Of a stretch of DNA of 64,000 nt, positions 34,433 through 43,846 are shown one piece after another. The notes beneath the pieces were generated by a model, which saw only the letters and a program-made list of their open reading frames with translations, made no database searches and had not been told where the DNA came from. The DNA comes from Paenarthrobacter aurescens (GTDB taxonomy: Bacteria > Actinomycetota > Actinomycetes > Actinomycetales > Micrococcaceae): positions 239,244 through 303,243 of the forward strand of contig NZ_JAOEFX010000007.1 of NCBI RefSeq assembly GCF_025421775.1, given 5' to 3'. Both the position numbers and the translations under genes were made by a program. Within the stretch, counting starts at the first letter, position 1. Each line of letters starts with the position of its first letter.

Positions 34433-35422
34433 TTATGCGGGAACCAAGCCTGCGACCTCGGCCACCAGCTCCACGGACCGCAAACGCTCTTCGGTGCCAA
34501 TGCTCTGGTGCGCCACGATCAGCTCGTCGGCATCAGCGAACGCCGCGAACTCGTCCAGGTAATCGCGCACCACGTCCTTGGTTCCGACAGCTGAGAACTT
34601 CATCATCTGGGCGATGTGCTGGCCCTGTGGGGAGTCGAGCACCATGTCCGCTTCGTCGTCCGTGAACTCACGGCCACCACCGAAGAACAGTGAAACGCGG
34701 GCTCGCTTCACGGCGAGGTGGATGGCTTGTGCCTCGGCATTGGAGTCCGCCGCTGTGACGTTCACGCCCGCGATGACGTGCGGCTGGGACAACTGCTCGG
34801 ACGGCTTGAATTCGCGTCGGTAGACCGCAACAGCGTCCTGCAGGGCAGCAGGGGCGAAGTGTGAAGCAAACGCGTAGGGAAGGCCCAACTGAGCGGCCAG
34901 CTGGGCTCCGAACAGCGAGGATCCCAGGATGTAGAGCGGCACGTTGGTGCCCTTGCCCGGCGTCGCTTCGACACCCTGGATGCGGGTGGGTCCGGTGAGG
35001 TAGCCCTGAAGTTCCAGGACGTCCTGCGGGAACCTGTCCGAGGATGTGTGGTCACGTCGCAGTGCCCGCATGGTGTTCTGGTCGCTGCCCGGCGCACGAC
35101 CCAGGCCAAGATCGATCCGCCCCGGGTGAAGGGTCTCCAGCGTGCCGAACTGCTCCGCGATGGTCAACGGTGAATGGTTGGGCAGCATGACGCCGCCGGC
35201 TCCCAGGCGGATGGTGTTGGTGTTCGCGGCGACGTGGGCGATCAGCACGCTGGTAGCCGAGGAGGCAATGGCGGACATGTTGTGGTGCTCGGCGTACCAG
35301 ACGCGTCGGTAGCCCAGCTCCTCGGCCTTCTGCGCCATGGCCACGCTGCCCGCGAGGCTTTCCGCCACCGTCTGGCCCTTGCCGATGGTTGCCAGGTCGA
35401 GGATGGAAAGAGGAACAGTCAC
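34433..35422 (-). CDS. LLM-class flavin-dependent oxidoreductase
   Basis: A 329-residue luciferase-like TIM barrel: RVWYAEHHNMSAIASSATSV, IRLGAGGVMLPNHSPL and DLGLGRAPGSDQNTMRALRR are hallmarks of the MsnO8-like group. The GTG at 35422, after AAAGGCCTTCCC, is chosen over a longer frame because the protein begins with the usual VPLSILDLATIG strand. It needs a reduced flavin supplied by a reductase not seen nearby. The substrate is unknown. Confidence 0.85.
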   Translation of the reverse strand: MTVPLSILDLATIGKGQTVAESLAGSVAMAQKAEELGYRRVWYAEHHNMSAIASSATSVLIAHVAANTNTIRLGAGGVMLPNHSPLTIAEQFGTLETLHPGRIDLGLGRAPGSDQNTMRALRRDHTSSDRFPQDVLELQGYLTGPTRIQGVEATPGKGTNVPLYILGSSLFGAQLAAQLGLPYAFASHFAPAALQDAVAVYRREFKPSEQLSQPHVIAGVNVTAADSNAEAQAIHLAVKRARVSLFFGGGREFTDDEADMVLDSPQGQHIAQMMKFSAVGTKDVVRDYLDEFAAFADADELIVAHQSIGTEERLRSVELVAEVAGLVPA

Positions 35423-35710
35423 GGGAAGGCCTTTCGGTACGTTTGCGGTGCCTGCTTTGGTTGCCTGGCACTTAAGCGACAACGACGGCGGCACCCGGCT
35501 TATTTCTGTGAGTTGCGTCGCGCGGTGGCTTACGCCCGCTGTCGGGGTGCTTTTGTGACCCCGTTCGACGCCCGATTAACCGCCGTGAACCCCTGTATCC
35601 CAGCGTTGCAGCGTGTTTTGACCCGCATCATGGCCTGCCGGATAGTTGCAGCCACAAGTACGCATCAGACTTCCCTGTCGCGATGACCAGGGTAAAACCA
35701 AGGAGAACAA

Positions 35711-36691
35711 ATGGCACGTTTCGCAGCTAAATCCGGCGTGACCGCGGCCCTGGCCGTTACCGCCCTGCTGGGGCTCGCGGCCTGCTCGGACCCGGGTGCG
35801 ACAGCGGCAACGGGGGCGTCAGCTCCGGCGTCGAGCCCTTCCACCAAAGAGTTCAACCTGACCCCGCAGCAGGACCGGATCAAGGTGGCCGTGGATTCCG
35901 CGGCGGCCGCACTGGTTCCGGACGCCATCAAAGCCGACGGCAAGCTGACCGTGGTGACCACCGGCGGAACTCCCCCGCTGAGCACGTTCGCCACGGACAA
36001 CAAGACCCTCATCGGCAGTGAAGTGGATATTGCCTATGCGGTAGGCGAGAGCCTGGGCCTGCAGGTCGAGGTGTTGCCGGTGGCGTGGGCTGACTGGCCC
36101 TTGGGCGTCGAATCAGGCAAGTACGAGGCCGTCCTGTCCAACGTCACCGTTACCGAAGCGCGCAAGGAGAAGTTCGACTTCGCCACTTACCGCAACGACC
36201 TCCTGGGCTTCTACGCCAAGTCCGACGCGGACATCTCCAGCATCAAGGAAGCCAAGGACGTGGCCGGCAAGCGCATCATCGTCGGCTCCGGCACCAACCA
36301 GGAAGCCATCCTGGTCCGTTGGGACGAGGAGAACAAGAAGAACGGCTTGAAGCCGGTTGAGTTCCAGTATTACGACGACGACTCCGCCTCGCAGCTCGCC
36401 CTCCAGTCAGGCCGCGCGGACCTCACGTTCGGTCCCAACGCCTCGGCAGCATACAAGGCAGCCAAGGATGGCAAGACCAAGGAAGTGGGCACACTCGAGG
36501 GTGGCTGGCCCCTGAAAGCCGAGATCGCGTTCACTACCCAGAAGGGCAACGGTTTGGCCGTGGCTGCCCAGGCCGCACTCAACACCCTCATCAAGGACGG
36601 CAACTACGGCAAGATCCTGGACCGCTGGGGCCTCTCTTCGGAGGCCATTCCCGCGTCCGAACTGAACCCGGCAGGCCTGCCCAAAAAGTAG
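35711..36691 (+). CDS. Amino-acid-type ABC transporter substrate-binding lipoprotein (orphan)
   Basis: A 326-residue protein with a signal peptide and lipobox LAAC (lipid on Cys25), then an SBP_bac_3 domain (GSEVDIAYAVGESLGL, IIVGSGTNQEAILVRW). AAGGAGAACAA precedes the ATG. It is clearly paralogous to the lipoprotein at 48419-49432 (matching VGSGTNQE, GNG-LA and DG-YGK--RWGLS stretches) but has no permease or ATPase beside it. It may share the importer at 49-51 kb. Confidence 0.9.
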   Translation: MARFAAKSGVTAALAVTALLGLAACSDPGATAATGASAPASSPSTKEFNLTPQQDRIKVAVDSAAAALVPDAIKADGKLTVVTTGGTPPLSTFATDNKTLIGSEVDIAYAVGESLGLQVEVLPVAWADWPLGVESGKYEAVLSNVTVTEARKEKFDFATYRNDLLGFYAKSDADISSIKEAKDVAGKRIIVGSGTNQEAILVRWDEENKKNGLKPVEFQYYDDDSASQLALQSGRADLTFGPNASAAYKAAKDGKTKEVGTLEGGWPLKAEIAFTTQKGNGLAVAAQAALNTLIKDGNYGKILDRWGLSSEAIPASELNPAGLPKK

Positions 36692-36724
36692 GAACCGCTG
36701 TGGCAGGGCAGACCTGCCGACGCC

Positions 36725-36756
36725 GAATCCCCGCCGGACATCACCGGCGGGGATTC
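36725..36756. terminator. Terminator between the binding lipoprotein and the dehydratase
   Basis: GAATCCCCGCCGG and CCGGCGGGGATTC are perfect 13-bp arms with a 6-nt loop. The genes converge, so it may act on both. Confidence 0.8.
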
Positions 36757-36783
36757 TTGTGTCCGCTGGCCAACTGGGTGCGG

Positions 36784-37713
36784 TTAGAAGTGGGCGGGGT
36801 CCGTGTTGGCCCCGCAGAGGATCACTGCCACGGTTTCGCCCGCCTGTGGGGTGTAGGCGCCGGACAGCAACGCCGCGTAGGCTGCAGCAGCGCCGTGTTC
36901 CACCACGATCCTGTGCTTCTCCCAGAGTGCGCGACGGGCCCGGACGATGTCCTCGTCCGTGACCAGGACACTCTGGACACCCGTGCGGCGGGCAACTCCA
37001 AAGCCGATCTCACCAATCCGCCGGGCACCCAGGGAGTCCGCGGCGATCCCGGAGACAGCCACGTCCACGGGCTCACCCTTGGCCAACGCCGTGTGCAAAG
37101 TTGGAACTGTTTCAGGTTCGACGCCCACAACGTGAGCCCTGCCCTCTGCCGCGGCCGCAATGCCGCCCATCAATCCGCCGCCGCCAACAGCAACGAGGAT
37201 GGTGTCGACGTCGGGCAGTTCATCCAGCAGTTCCAGCCCCACCCCACCGGCGCCGGCCACGATCTCCGGCTGATCGTAGGCGTGGCAGTAGACCGCGCCC
37301 TTCTCCTCGGCAAAGCGCACGGCAGCGGCGTAGGCTTCGGCGTACTCCGCGCCGCCTTGGACCACGGTGGCACCAATGGCATAGAGCTTGTGGACTTTGT
37401 TCGCCGGTGCGGACTCCGGGACGAACACCGTTGCCGGAACTCCGAGTTTTGCTGCCGCGTACGCGTTGGCCAGGCCCGCGTTGCCGCCGGAGGCCACCAC
37501 GACGCCGACTGCCGGGTCCAGCTCGCCGTTTTCCTTCGCTGTGAGCAGGCGGTTGAACGCGCCACGGGCTTTGAAAGAGCCTGTGTGCTGCATGTATTCG
37601 CATTTGAACCACAGGTGGTAGGGCTCCTGGTCGCCGCTCTCGGCAAGGGGCGTATGGCGGACCCAACCCGCTGTCCGTGAGTACGCTGCTTCTACTTCTT
37701 CGCGTGTGACCAT
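36784..37713 (-). CDS. Serine/threonine dehydratase family (PLP fold type II)
   Basis: A 309-residue enzyme: the PLP lysine is Lys48 in TGSFKARGAFN, SGGNAGLANAYAA is the substrate loop, and VGGGGLMGG binds the cofactor phosphate. It lacks the C-terminal ACT domain of biosynthetic IlvA, so it is a catabolic threonine/serine dehydratase or a related serine/aspartate racemase-type enzyme. It is single and monocistronic, convergent with the lipoprotein gene. Confidence 0.88.
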   Translation of the reverse strand: MVTREEVEAAYSRTAGWVRHTPLAESGDQEPYHLWFKCEYMQHTGSFKARGAFNRLLTAKENGELDPAVGVVVASGGNAGLANAYAAAKLGVPATVFVPESAPANKVHKLYAIGATVVQGGAEYAEAYAAAVRFAEEKGAVYCHAYDQPEIVAGAGGVGLELLDELPDVDTILVAVGGGGLMGGIAAAAEGRAHVVGVEPETVPTLHTALAKGEPVDVAVSGIAADSLGARRIGEIGFGVARRTGVQSVLVTDEDIVRARRALWEKHRIVVEHGAAAAYAALLSGAYTPQAGETVAVILCGANTDPAHF

Positions 37714-37790
37714 CGTGGCTGCACCTTTCCGTCCTTTTCATCCTATGGTTTGCGCGGGTGGGCTGAGCGCGGGCGGCATAGGCTTGATCC

Positions 37791-38243
37791 ATGTCTGCCG
37801 ATTTTGCCCTCCGCCCTGCCGTTGCCTCTGACGCTGCCTGGATAGCGGAGCTCCGGGCTGTGGCGATGCGCCCGGACCTTGAACGTTTGGAGCGTTTCGA
37901 TCCGGTCCGTGTGCGCGAGCGCTTCCTGAACGGTTTCCAGCCGGAGTACACGTACATCATCCATACCGACGGCGTGGATGCCGGTGTCATTGCCGTTCGT
38001 CCCGAGCCGGACGCTCGGTGGATCGAGCACTTCTATGTGGCTCCCACCCACCAAGGCAGGGGTCTGGGCGGTGCCGTGCTGCGGCACGTCATGGCGGCCT
38101 CCGTTGACGAACGCCCGTTCCGTTTGAACGTGCTTCAAGGCAGCGCCGCCCGCCACTTGTATGAGCGGCATGGCTTCGTGCTCGAAAACGAGGACCCGGT
38201 GGATGTTTTCATGGTCGCCCCAAACCCTACTCGGCGGCCCTAG
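37791..38243 (+). CDS. GNAT-family N-acetyltransferase
   Basis: A 150-residue protein: FYVAPTHQGRGLGGAVLRHVM (residues about 83-103) is the acetyl-CoA binding motif A, and GSAARHLYERHGFVLENED motif B. TAGGCT at 37779-37784 lies 6 nt before the ATG, the leaderless pattern. The substrate is unknown. Confidence 0.88.
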   Translation: MSADFALRPAVASDAAWIAELRAVAMRPDLERLERFDPVRVRERFLNGFQPEYTYIIHTDGVDAGVIAVRPEPDARWIEHFYVAPTHQGRGLGGAVLRHVMAASVDERPFRLNVLQGSAARHLYERHGFVLENEDPVDVFMVAPNPTRRP

Positions 38244-38304
38244 CCTTTCTCGTAGGAGCGGGTTTGTGGAGCGTCGACTGCGGTGATCGAGTTTTTGCTT
38301 TAAC

Positions 38305-38826
38305 GTGGGCTCCAGAAAGGGCGGGTCAGCCGGCGAAAGTCTCGAAACCACACCTGGACCGCTGGCCGAAACCGCCGCGGAATTGTCCCGCACCGCGCAA
38401 TTGCGTGCACCTCGCCAGCACAGCAAAGCTGTTGCCCTGCCGTCCATTGCCGGCACCGCAATGTTGTTCCTGGCGGCATCGAGTAAGAACAAGACAGCGA
38501 CGCAGGCTGCGCTGATGGTGCAGCTGGCGAACATGGCTGCAGCGATCTACGACATGCATCTGCAATCCGGTCGGACACGTGAAGCGGAGAGGATTCGAGC
38601 TGTCGTTGCAACTCAGCTCAAGCCTTTTGCAGCGACCATGCCCCGGGCCGTCAACGTAGGGACCACCGAGCAATCAGTAGACCGTGAACCCGTACGGAAT
38701 CCTGTGGAGCTTGGCCTACGCGGTATGGCACCTATCCGTCCCGGCTCAGTTGTTCCAGGAACAACAACACCGGCCAAGACGCCCACGCGAACCGGACGCG
38801 AATCCGGGCCTGTACTCGACCGATAA
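38305..38826 (+). pseudogene. Probable C-terminal fragment of a mobilisation protein (relaxase-like), function unproven
   Basis: A 173-residue frame from GTG containing QLRAPRQHSKAVALPSIAGT, an alanine-rich helical stretch and a Pro/Arg/Thr-rich tail. It lacks a recognisable domain, a good ribosome site and a promoter, and its composition and partner resemble the tail of plasmid mobilisation genes. My reading is the 3' remnant of a longer gene whose 5' part was lost at the junction with the acetyltransferase region. It could instead be a complete hypothetical protein. Confidence 0.4.
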
Positions 38827-38856
38827 GAATCACACCACTAGTGCAAGGGGAACACC

Positions 38857-39723
38857 ATGAGTGAATCAGACGGAATGGACGACGTAGTAGACGGTGGACT
38901 GCGGCAATCGCTGATGATCGCCTCCCGTATTGCAGAGACTCTGGCTCGCAAACGACAGGAAGCCCAGCGACAGCAGGAGCACCTTGAATCGACGGCTGCT
39001 CACGAAGCCCAAGCACGCTTTGCCGCCGAGCGCAGTGCAGCCCACGCAGCGCTCGCACCGGTTGAAAAGGAGCAGTGGTGGGACAAAGCTCAACCGTCCG
39101 ACATCGCCACCGCACACACCGTCGCTGAATCGTGGAAGGTCCACGACCCGACAGCCCTGGCAGCGTCGGAAAGGATCCGTCAGGAAGTCCTCACCCGCTA
39201 CGGCATCGACACCCATGACGTCGGCACGGACGCCGCTTACCTCGAGTCAGGCATCCAGACCATCACCACGGGGAAGGCCCGACAGGACGCACTTGCCCTC
39301 AGCCAAGAGAAGGCACGTAAGGCCGCAATCGAACACGAAAAGGCCATGCAGCTCCTCGCAGCTGCCCGCGCCGAAGAACTCCGCGCTCAGGCGGCGAAAC
39401 TCGCCCCCGAAATGGAACGCCACCAGGTGCCCGTGGAGTACCTGGCCAACCCTGAACTGACCAAAGCACTAAAGCTGGCACACAACGCAAAGACACCCAA
39501 AGCGTTGGGGGTAGCGGATGCCGCCGTGAAGGAACGCATGTTCCTGATAGGCAAGGACGGCATCAACGGACCCGGCCGGACACGCCGAACTCCAGCCCTT
39601 GGCAACGTTGCCACGGTCCGTTCTGATGGGATCCGGGGTGTCATTGAACCCCTGGTTGTTCCACGTCGTGGCCGGCCCAACTGGAGATGTGACCCACGAG
39701 GCAATGCCGGTCGGGGTGCATGA
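38857..39723 (+). pseudogene. Coiled-coil protein of mobile-element type, 3' end replaced at a junction near 39575
   Basis: A 288-residue frame after AAGGGGAACACC. It is highly charged and helical (AETLARKRQEAQRQQEHLES, EKARKAAIEHEKAMQLLAAA), suggesting long coiled coils. I do not recognise a named family; it resembles accessory proteins next to plasmid relaxases. From about 39575 on the DNA codes on the opposite strand for the secreted RHS-like protein, so the last 50 residues are probably not native and the gene is truncated. Confidence 0.5.
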
Positions 39724-40887
39724 CGCCGACCAGGTTTCCAGGATTTCAAAGCGGGCGTTGATCAGGTTCGCAGTAGCATCGAACGGTTTGCCTTCGAACT
39801 GGAAGTACGACCGGGCAAGGTGCGATTTTAAATCTGTTGGCCAGTTAGGGGGAAGGTACCCGACGTTTTGCGTGCTGGTGCCAAAGGCGCCGTTCCAGTA
39901 CGAGGTGGTCGGATAGGCCGTGTCCACCATGACATAGTCGGTACGCAGCACGTTCCAAGGCGGATCCACATAAATCGGGTACTGCACATCCGAAGCGTCC
40001 AGGATCTCATCCATCCCGAAGACCTGGGTTTGTTTCCCGGCATCCTCTCCGAGCGTGAATTCGAACGGTCGCGTCAGGCCCGGGGTTCCCGGGTCCAAAG
40101 CCGACGAGCCGGGCTGCGAGGAGTCCCACCACTGGCCTCCGCTCATGTGCAACTCCACCTCACCGGTGTCACTGCCCGTCGCTGTGATGGCACCTTCCCC
40201 TGTTTCGGCGACAGTGGTGTTTCCCGTGTCCAGGAAGAACCTCATCTGCGCCACTCGCGGATCACCGGCGGCCTCGGCGGATTCGATCTTCAGTACCTGG
40301 GACACGCCCGTCTTGTTGGCGATCTGCACCAAATCCACGCCGGGAAGGACCTGCCGGTACGTGGCCGTGTTCTCCACAAGAACAGGCACCGGCAAAGACC
40401 CGAACGGCCAAGACTGTTCGATCGAGTGGCCATCTTTGTCATCAATGCTGGCCATCACATTTGAGCCGCCCGCACCCAAGGTCACATCGATCGGGACCTG
40501 CTCGGGCTTGATCACGGTTTTGCCGTCTTCAACGGTTTTCACCAAGTCCGTGGAGATGTCCACCCAGCCCTGGCTGGTTTCCATCCGTACCGGGGCAGTG
40601 TTCATCGTGCGGGTGAACGTCCCGTCAGGGTTGGCGACCGTCTGGTCCGTCGGAGTGGTGGCCGAATCGACCACGACTTTCTCCCCGGATGCTTTCGCCT
40701 CGACCTGGGCGGCCCGTTCCGATCCCGGCTCCGGAGTGGGCTCCTCCGCGCCAGCAGCTGGCGTGGCTTCGGCAGGCTGCAGGCCCGGTAGTGCAGCAGC
40801 GGCCGGGACCACCAGCCCTGATACGAGCAAGGACAGGGCAAGGGCCGGTACGCAGGCCCGGCGAAGGAACGCAGGAGAAGGACCCAC
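39469..40887 (-). pseudogene. 5' fragment of a large secreted RHS/wall-associated-type protein
   Basis: A 472-residue frame; the native part is about residues 1-437. A signal peptide (CVPALALSLLVSGLVVPAAAA) is followed by a region typical of the N-termini of big actinobacterial RHS/polymorphic-toxin proteins (FTRTMNTAPVRMETSQGWVD, LPGVDLVQIANKTGVSQVLK, PIYVDPPWNVLRTDYVMVD). Homologues usually exceed 1500 residues with YD repeats and a toxin tip. The sequence breaks off within a DNRLRE-type domain after GNVAKGWSSACPAG and continues into antisense of the neighbouring plus-strand gene. It is therefore a truncated remnant. Confidence 0.7.
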
Positions 40888-41293
40888 AGCATCACTTTCT
40901 GGAGCAAAGACACTCGACAGAGGGATGCAGCTAGCGCCGTACGAGCCCCCAAATTCGACTAGCGAGAGGAGACCATCCCGGACTTAAGTGTTTTGCCAAG
41001 AAAAATCCAGTCAACACACAGGAAGGTGTAATTTGTGACGAAACGCATGTTTCGGAACTGTCATTGGATCCCCGTAGACATTGGTCGTTACCGACGGAAT
41101 CCTCTCTTGGCTCAGCGGGGCCCAGAAATTCGGTAACCGTTCTCCGTTGGGGTTCTATCCAAGGGCGGTAAAAGGGACGAGCGTTCGTCTAAATTCATCC
41201 GAGAGGGCCAAGAAGCCTGAAAAGAAAACATATATCAACCCATTTAGGTTGACATTTGGGTGCTTATCGGCGTTTGCGGGTGTTCTGGAAGGC
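40888..41293. other. Gene-free, relatively AT-rich gap
   Basis: I see no supported gene. TTGACT followed by TTAAGT-like bases on the minus strand (about 40980-41015) could be the promoter of the RHS-like gene, and CGAAACGCATGTTTCG (41039-41054) is a near-palindrome with 6-bp arms. The base composition is lower in GC than the flanks. Confidence 0.5.
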
Positions 41294-42346
41294 TCAGTCT
41301 TCTGGTTCCGTGCCAGGATCTGCCCATTCGAGTGCTGCCACAACGTGGTCTTCATTGGGCAGGGCACGCTTCTCGTCTGCCGGGAGCTTGTCGTAGGTGT
41401 AGGCAGCGACGGCCATGGGCGAGGTTGAGCGGCCGAGGCTGTATCGTACGCTGCGGTCGTTCTTGGCGCCGCAGATAAGAATGCCGATTGTTTCGTTGTG
41501 GTGCTCGCGGCGGAGCATGTCATCGACGAGGGCGACGTAGAAGTTTAGTTTGCCGGCGAACTCCGGCTGAAACTTCCCTGTCTTGAGTTCGATGACCACG
41601 TATCTGTTCTGGTCCATGTGGAAGAACAGCATGTCGACGTAGTAATCGTCGCCGTCGACGTCGAAGTGGACTTGCCGCCCAACGAAAGCGAATCCTGGTC
41701 CGAGTTCGCGCAGGGTTTCGGTGATTCGACTGGTCAAAGCCAGTTCCAGTTCGCGTTCAGCGACCTCCCCCGACAAGCCCAGGAATTCGAAGTTGTAGGG
41801 GTCCTTCGCGATTTGTTGGGCGAGCTCGGAGTCTTGCGCAACAAGCTGTTGCGCAAAGTTGGACGGAGCTGCTCCGGTCCTTTCGAGGGTCCGGTTCATG
41901 ATCATGTTAAGCAGGACATTCCTGGACCACCCGTATTGGACGGCCGCCGCAGCGTACGAAGCACGTTTTTCCTGTGTGTCCAACTTGTCCAGCAGGACAG
42001 TGACGTGGCCCCACGGCAATTGCGCAACAGCTTGTTGCGCAATTGGGCTGCCTTGCCAGGCTCCGGCGAACGTTGTCATGTACTGGATGTTGCGCGGCGA
42101 AAGGCCTTTCATCTCCGGGAACTCGGCGTGCAGGTCCGAGGACAGACGCTTGATCACCCCGCTCCCCCAGCCCTGCCGTTCCTGCTGCAGCCGGACGCCC
42201 TGGCCGATCGTCCAATACAGCTCGATGAGCTGGGTATTAACAGTCCGAAGGGCCTTTGTCCTGGCGGCCTTGACTGTCGCCTTCAGATCCTCAAGGAGGT
42301 CCGTGTAGCCATCGGGCATGTCCAGATCGCGAAAGTCGGTCATCAT
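41294..42346 (-). CDS. DUF1016/YhcG-type PD-(D/E)xK nuclease-domain protein
   Basis: A 350-residue protein. The N-terminal DUF1016 helical domain (TQLIELYWTIGQGV, LSSDLHAEFPEMKGLSPRNI, AVAQLPWGHVTVLLDKL) is followed by a PD-(D/E)xK nuclease fold: YYVDMLFFHM then YVVIELKTGKFQPEFAGKLNFY supply the D...ExK catalytic set. Such proteins occur near restriction or mobile loci and are thought to act on DNA. It stands alone here in an accessory patch. The DNA contains two long internal palindromes (41834-41856 and 42017-42045). Confidence 0.85.
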   Translation of the reverse strand: MMTDFRDLDMPDGYTDLLEDLKATVKAARTKALRTVNTQLIELYWTIGQGVRLQQERQGWGSGVIKRLSSDLHAEFPEMKGLSPRNIQYMTTFAGAWQGSPIAQQAVAQLPWGHVTVLLDKLDTQEKRASYAAAAVQYGWSRNVLLNMIMNRTLERTGAAPSNFAQQLVAQDSELAQQIAKDPYNFEFLGLSGEVAERELELALTSRITETLRELGPGFAFVGRQVHFDVDGDDYYVDMLFFHMDQNRYVVIELKTGKFQPEFAGKLNFYVALVDDMLRREHHNETIGILICGAKNDRSVRYSLGRSTSPMAVAAYTYDKLPADEKRALPNEDHVVAALEWADPGTEPED

Positions 42347-42382
42347 TCCACCCTAATGCGACCTACCGACAGACACCTTGGA

Positions 42383-42415
42383 CTCAATTGTCCAGACGCT
42401 GTATGGACAATTGAG
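42383..42415. repeat. 12-bp perfect inverted repeat upstream of the nuclease gene
   Basis: CTCAATTGTCCA and TGGACAATTGAG are exact inverted arms with a 9-bp spacer, 37 bp upstream of the nuclease start. An operator is the simplest reading. Confidence 0.6.
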
Positions 42416-42565
42416 CCTACGGGTTATCAGCAGGCGGTGTTCCTGATCTGTGGGCGGGTTGTTCCGACTGAGGGTGATCACTCGCGCCTCCTGACTGCCC
42501 CACCCCAAGTGCGGTAGCCTCAGCACAAACCTACGCACGTCAATGCCGCTTCCGGGGGGAACATC

Positions 42566-43846
42566 ATGGGGAACGTTCGAGCGCGCACCAAAGGGCCCAA
42601 CAAAGCGCACAAGAAGGGTTTTCCACTGGTGCTGGGCAAGGCCATGGGGATTTTTCGAACGCGCACCAAACGGTTTTCGACGCTTTCAGCAATGGCCCTG
42701 GCGGCCGGGCTGTTGGCCACCGGGGCGCCGCCCGCCACTGCTGACAACCAACCGACACCCATCATCGACGGCGCCGCCTACGTGGGTGCCGAACTGCGCC
42801 GACAGTACGACTACAGCTATTGGGGCTGCAGGGATTCGGACGGCGCGGGCGACGCTATCACCTTGGAGTGGCTCCGCGACGGCGAGCCGCTCCCGGAGGA
42901 ACGGCAAGGAGACACGTTGCGGATCCTGCCCGAGGACCAAGGCAGCCGTCTATCGATGCGGGTCCATCCCCTCACTCCAGGGAGTCAAGGCTGTCCCACC
43001 GGCACACAACTGAGCACGGAGACGCTCCCCGTCAAGGCATCCAGCAGGGCCATGGGCTGGACTGGGCGTGGGAACTTCGAACCTCTCGCCCGCACCCACG
43101 ACGGCAGGCTCATCCTGTACCCGCGGACATATACCTATTACAAAGGCATGTGCGAGGGCCCCTGCCCTGCGTACTGGGGTTCATGGGACGAACCGCAGCA
43201 GGTAGGGCAGGGCTGGAACGTGTTTGACATCGTTTTCTCCCCCGGCGACTTCGATGGCGACGGCTTCAACGATCTCCTTGGCAGGGACGCTGCCGGCAAG
43301 CTCTATCTCTACCCCGGCGACGGCGAGGGAGGCTGGCTCGAGCGGCAGCAGGTTGGCCAGGGCTGGAACATCTTCAACACCATCGTGGGCCCGGGCGACT
43401 TCAACGGCGACGGCACCAACGATGTGCTCGCGCGCGACGCAGCAGGTGGTCTCTTCCTTTACCCCGGCGACGGCGAAGGTGGCTGGCTCCCCCGCGAACA
43501 GGTGGGCTGGGGCTGGCACGTCATGAACAAGATCATCACCGGCGGCGACATGAACGCTGATGGTGCCGTGGACATCTTCGGACGCGACCAGGACGGCTAC
43601 CTGCACCAGTACCCCACTGACGGCGAGGGCGGCTGGGAGGAACCTGCGTCCCTCGGCCCGGGGTGGGAGACGTTTTCCGAGGTGGCCGGAATCGGCAGTT
43701 CCAGCCACTCGAAATACAACGAGCTCTCTGCCGTTGACGCCAACGGCAACCTTCTCAGTTACATTACGGGCGCATCAAACACAGGGCTGTATGGCCCGTA
43801 CGGCCCCGTCGGCCGGGGCTGGAACGTCTTCAAGGAACTGCTCTAA
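42566..43846 (+). CDS. Secreted FG-GAP/VCBS-like repeat protein
   Basis: A 426-residue protein. A basic N-terminus and signal peptide (LSAMALAAGLLATGAPPATA) precede an Ig-like region (about residues 60-155) and at least four repeats of about 45 residues with the calcium-binding pattern GDFDGDGFNDLLGRDAAGKLYLYPGDGEGGW. This is a beta-propeller-like surface or extracellular protein. The first 26 codons are duplicated in rough form (MGNVRARTKG, then MGIFRTRTKR), so the true start may be the second ATG at 42644, giving 400 residues. Confidence 0.82.
   Translation: MGNVRARTKGPNKAHKKGFPLVLGKAMGIFRTRTKRFSTLSAMALAAGLLATGAPPATADNQPTPIIDGAAYVGAELRRQYDYSYWGCRDSDGAGDAITLEWLRDGEPLPEERQGDTLRILPEDQGSRLSMRVHPLTPGSQGCPTGTQLSTETLPVKASSRAMGWTGRGNFEPLARTHDGRLILYPRTYTYYKGMCEGPCPAYWGSWDEPQQVGQGWNVFDIVFSPGDFDGDGFNDLLGRDAAGKLYLYPGDGEGGWLERQQVGQGWNIFNTIVGPGDFNGDGTNDVLARDAAGGLFLYPGDGEGGWLPREQVGWGWHVMNKIITGGDMNADGAVDIFGRDQDGYLHQYPTDGEGGWEEPASLGPGWETFSEVAGIGSSSHSKYNELSAVDANGNLLSYITGASNTGLYGPYGPVGRGWNVFKELL

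Noticed and set aside
35495..35710. Riboswitch in the 216-bp leader of the orphan lipoprotein
   Set aside because: No conserved core of SAM, T-box, cobalamin or lysine riboswitches could be recognised.
41039..41054. LexA/SOS box CGAAACGCATGTTTCG
   Set aside because: The actinobacterial box is CGAAC-N4-GTTCG; here the arms are GAAAC and GTTTC next to the N4, so two bases per arm do not fit.
38244..43846. Prophage or insertion sequence
   Set aside because: No transposase, integrase, capsid or terminal repeat was found; the region looks like decayed mobile-element debris only.
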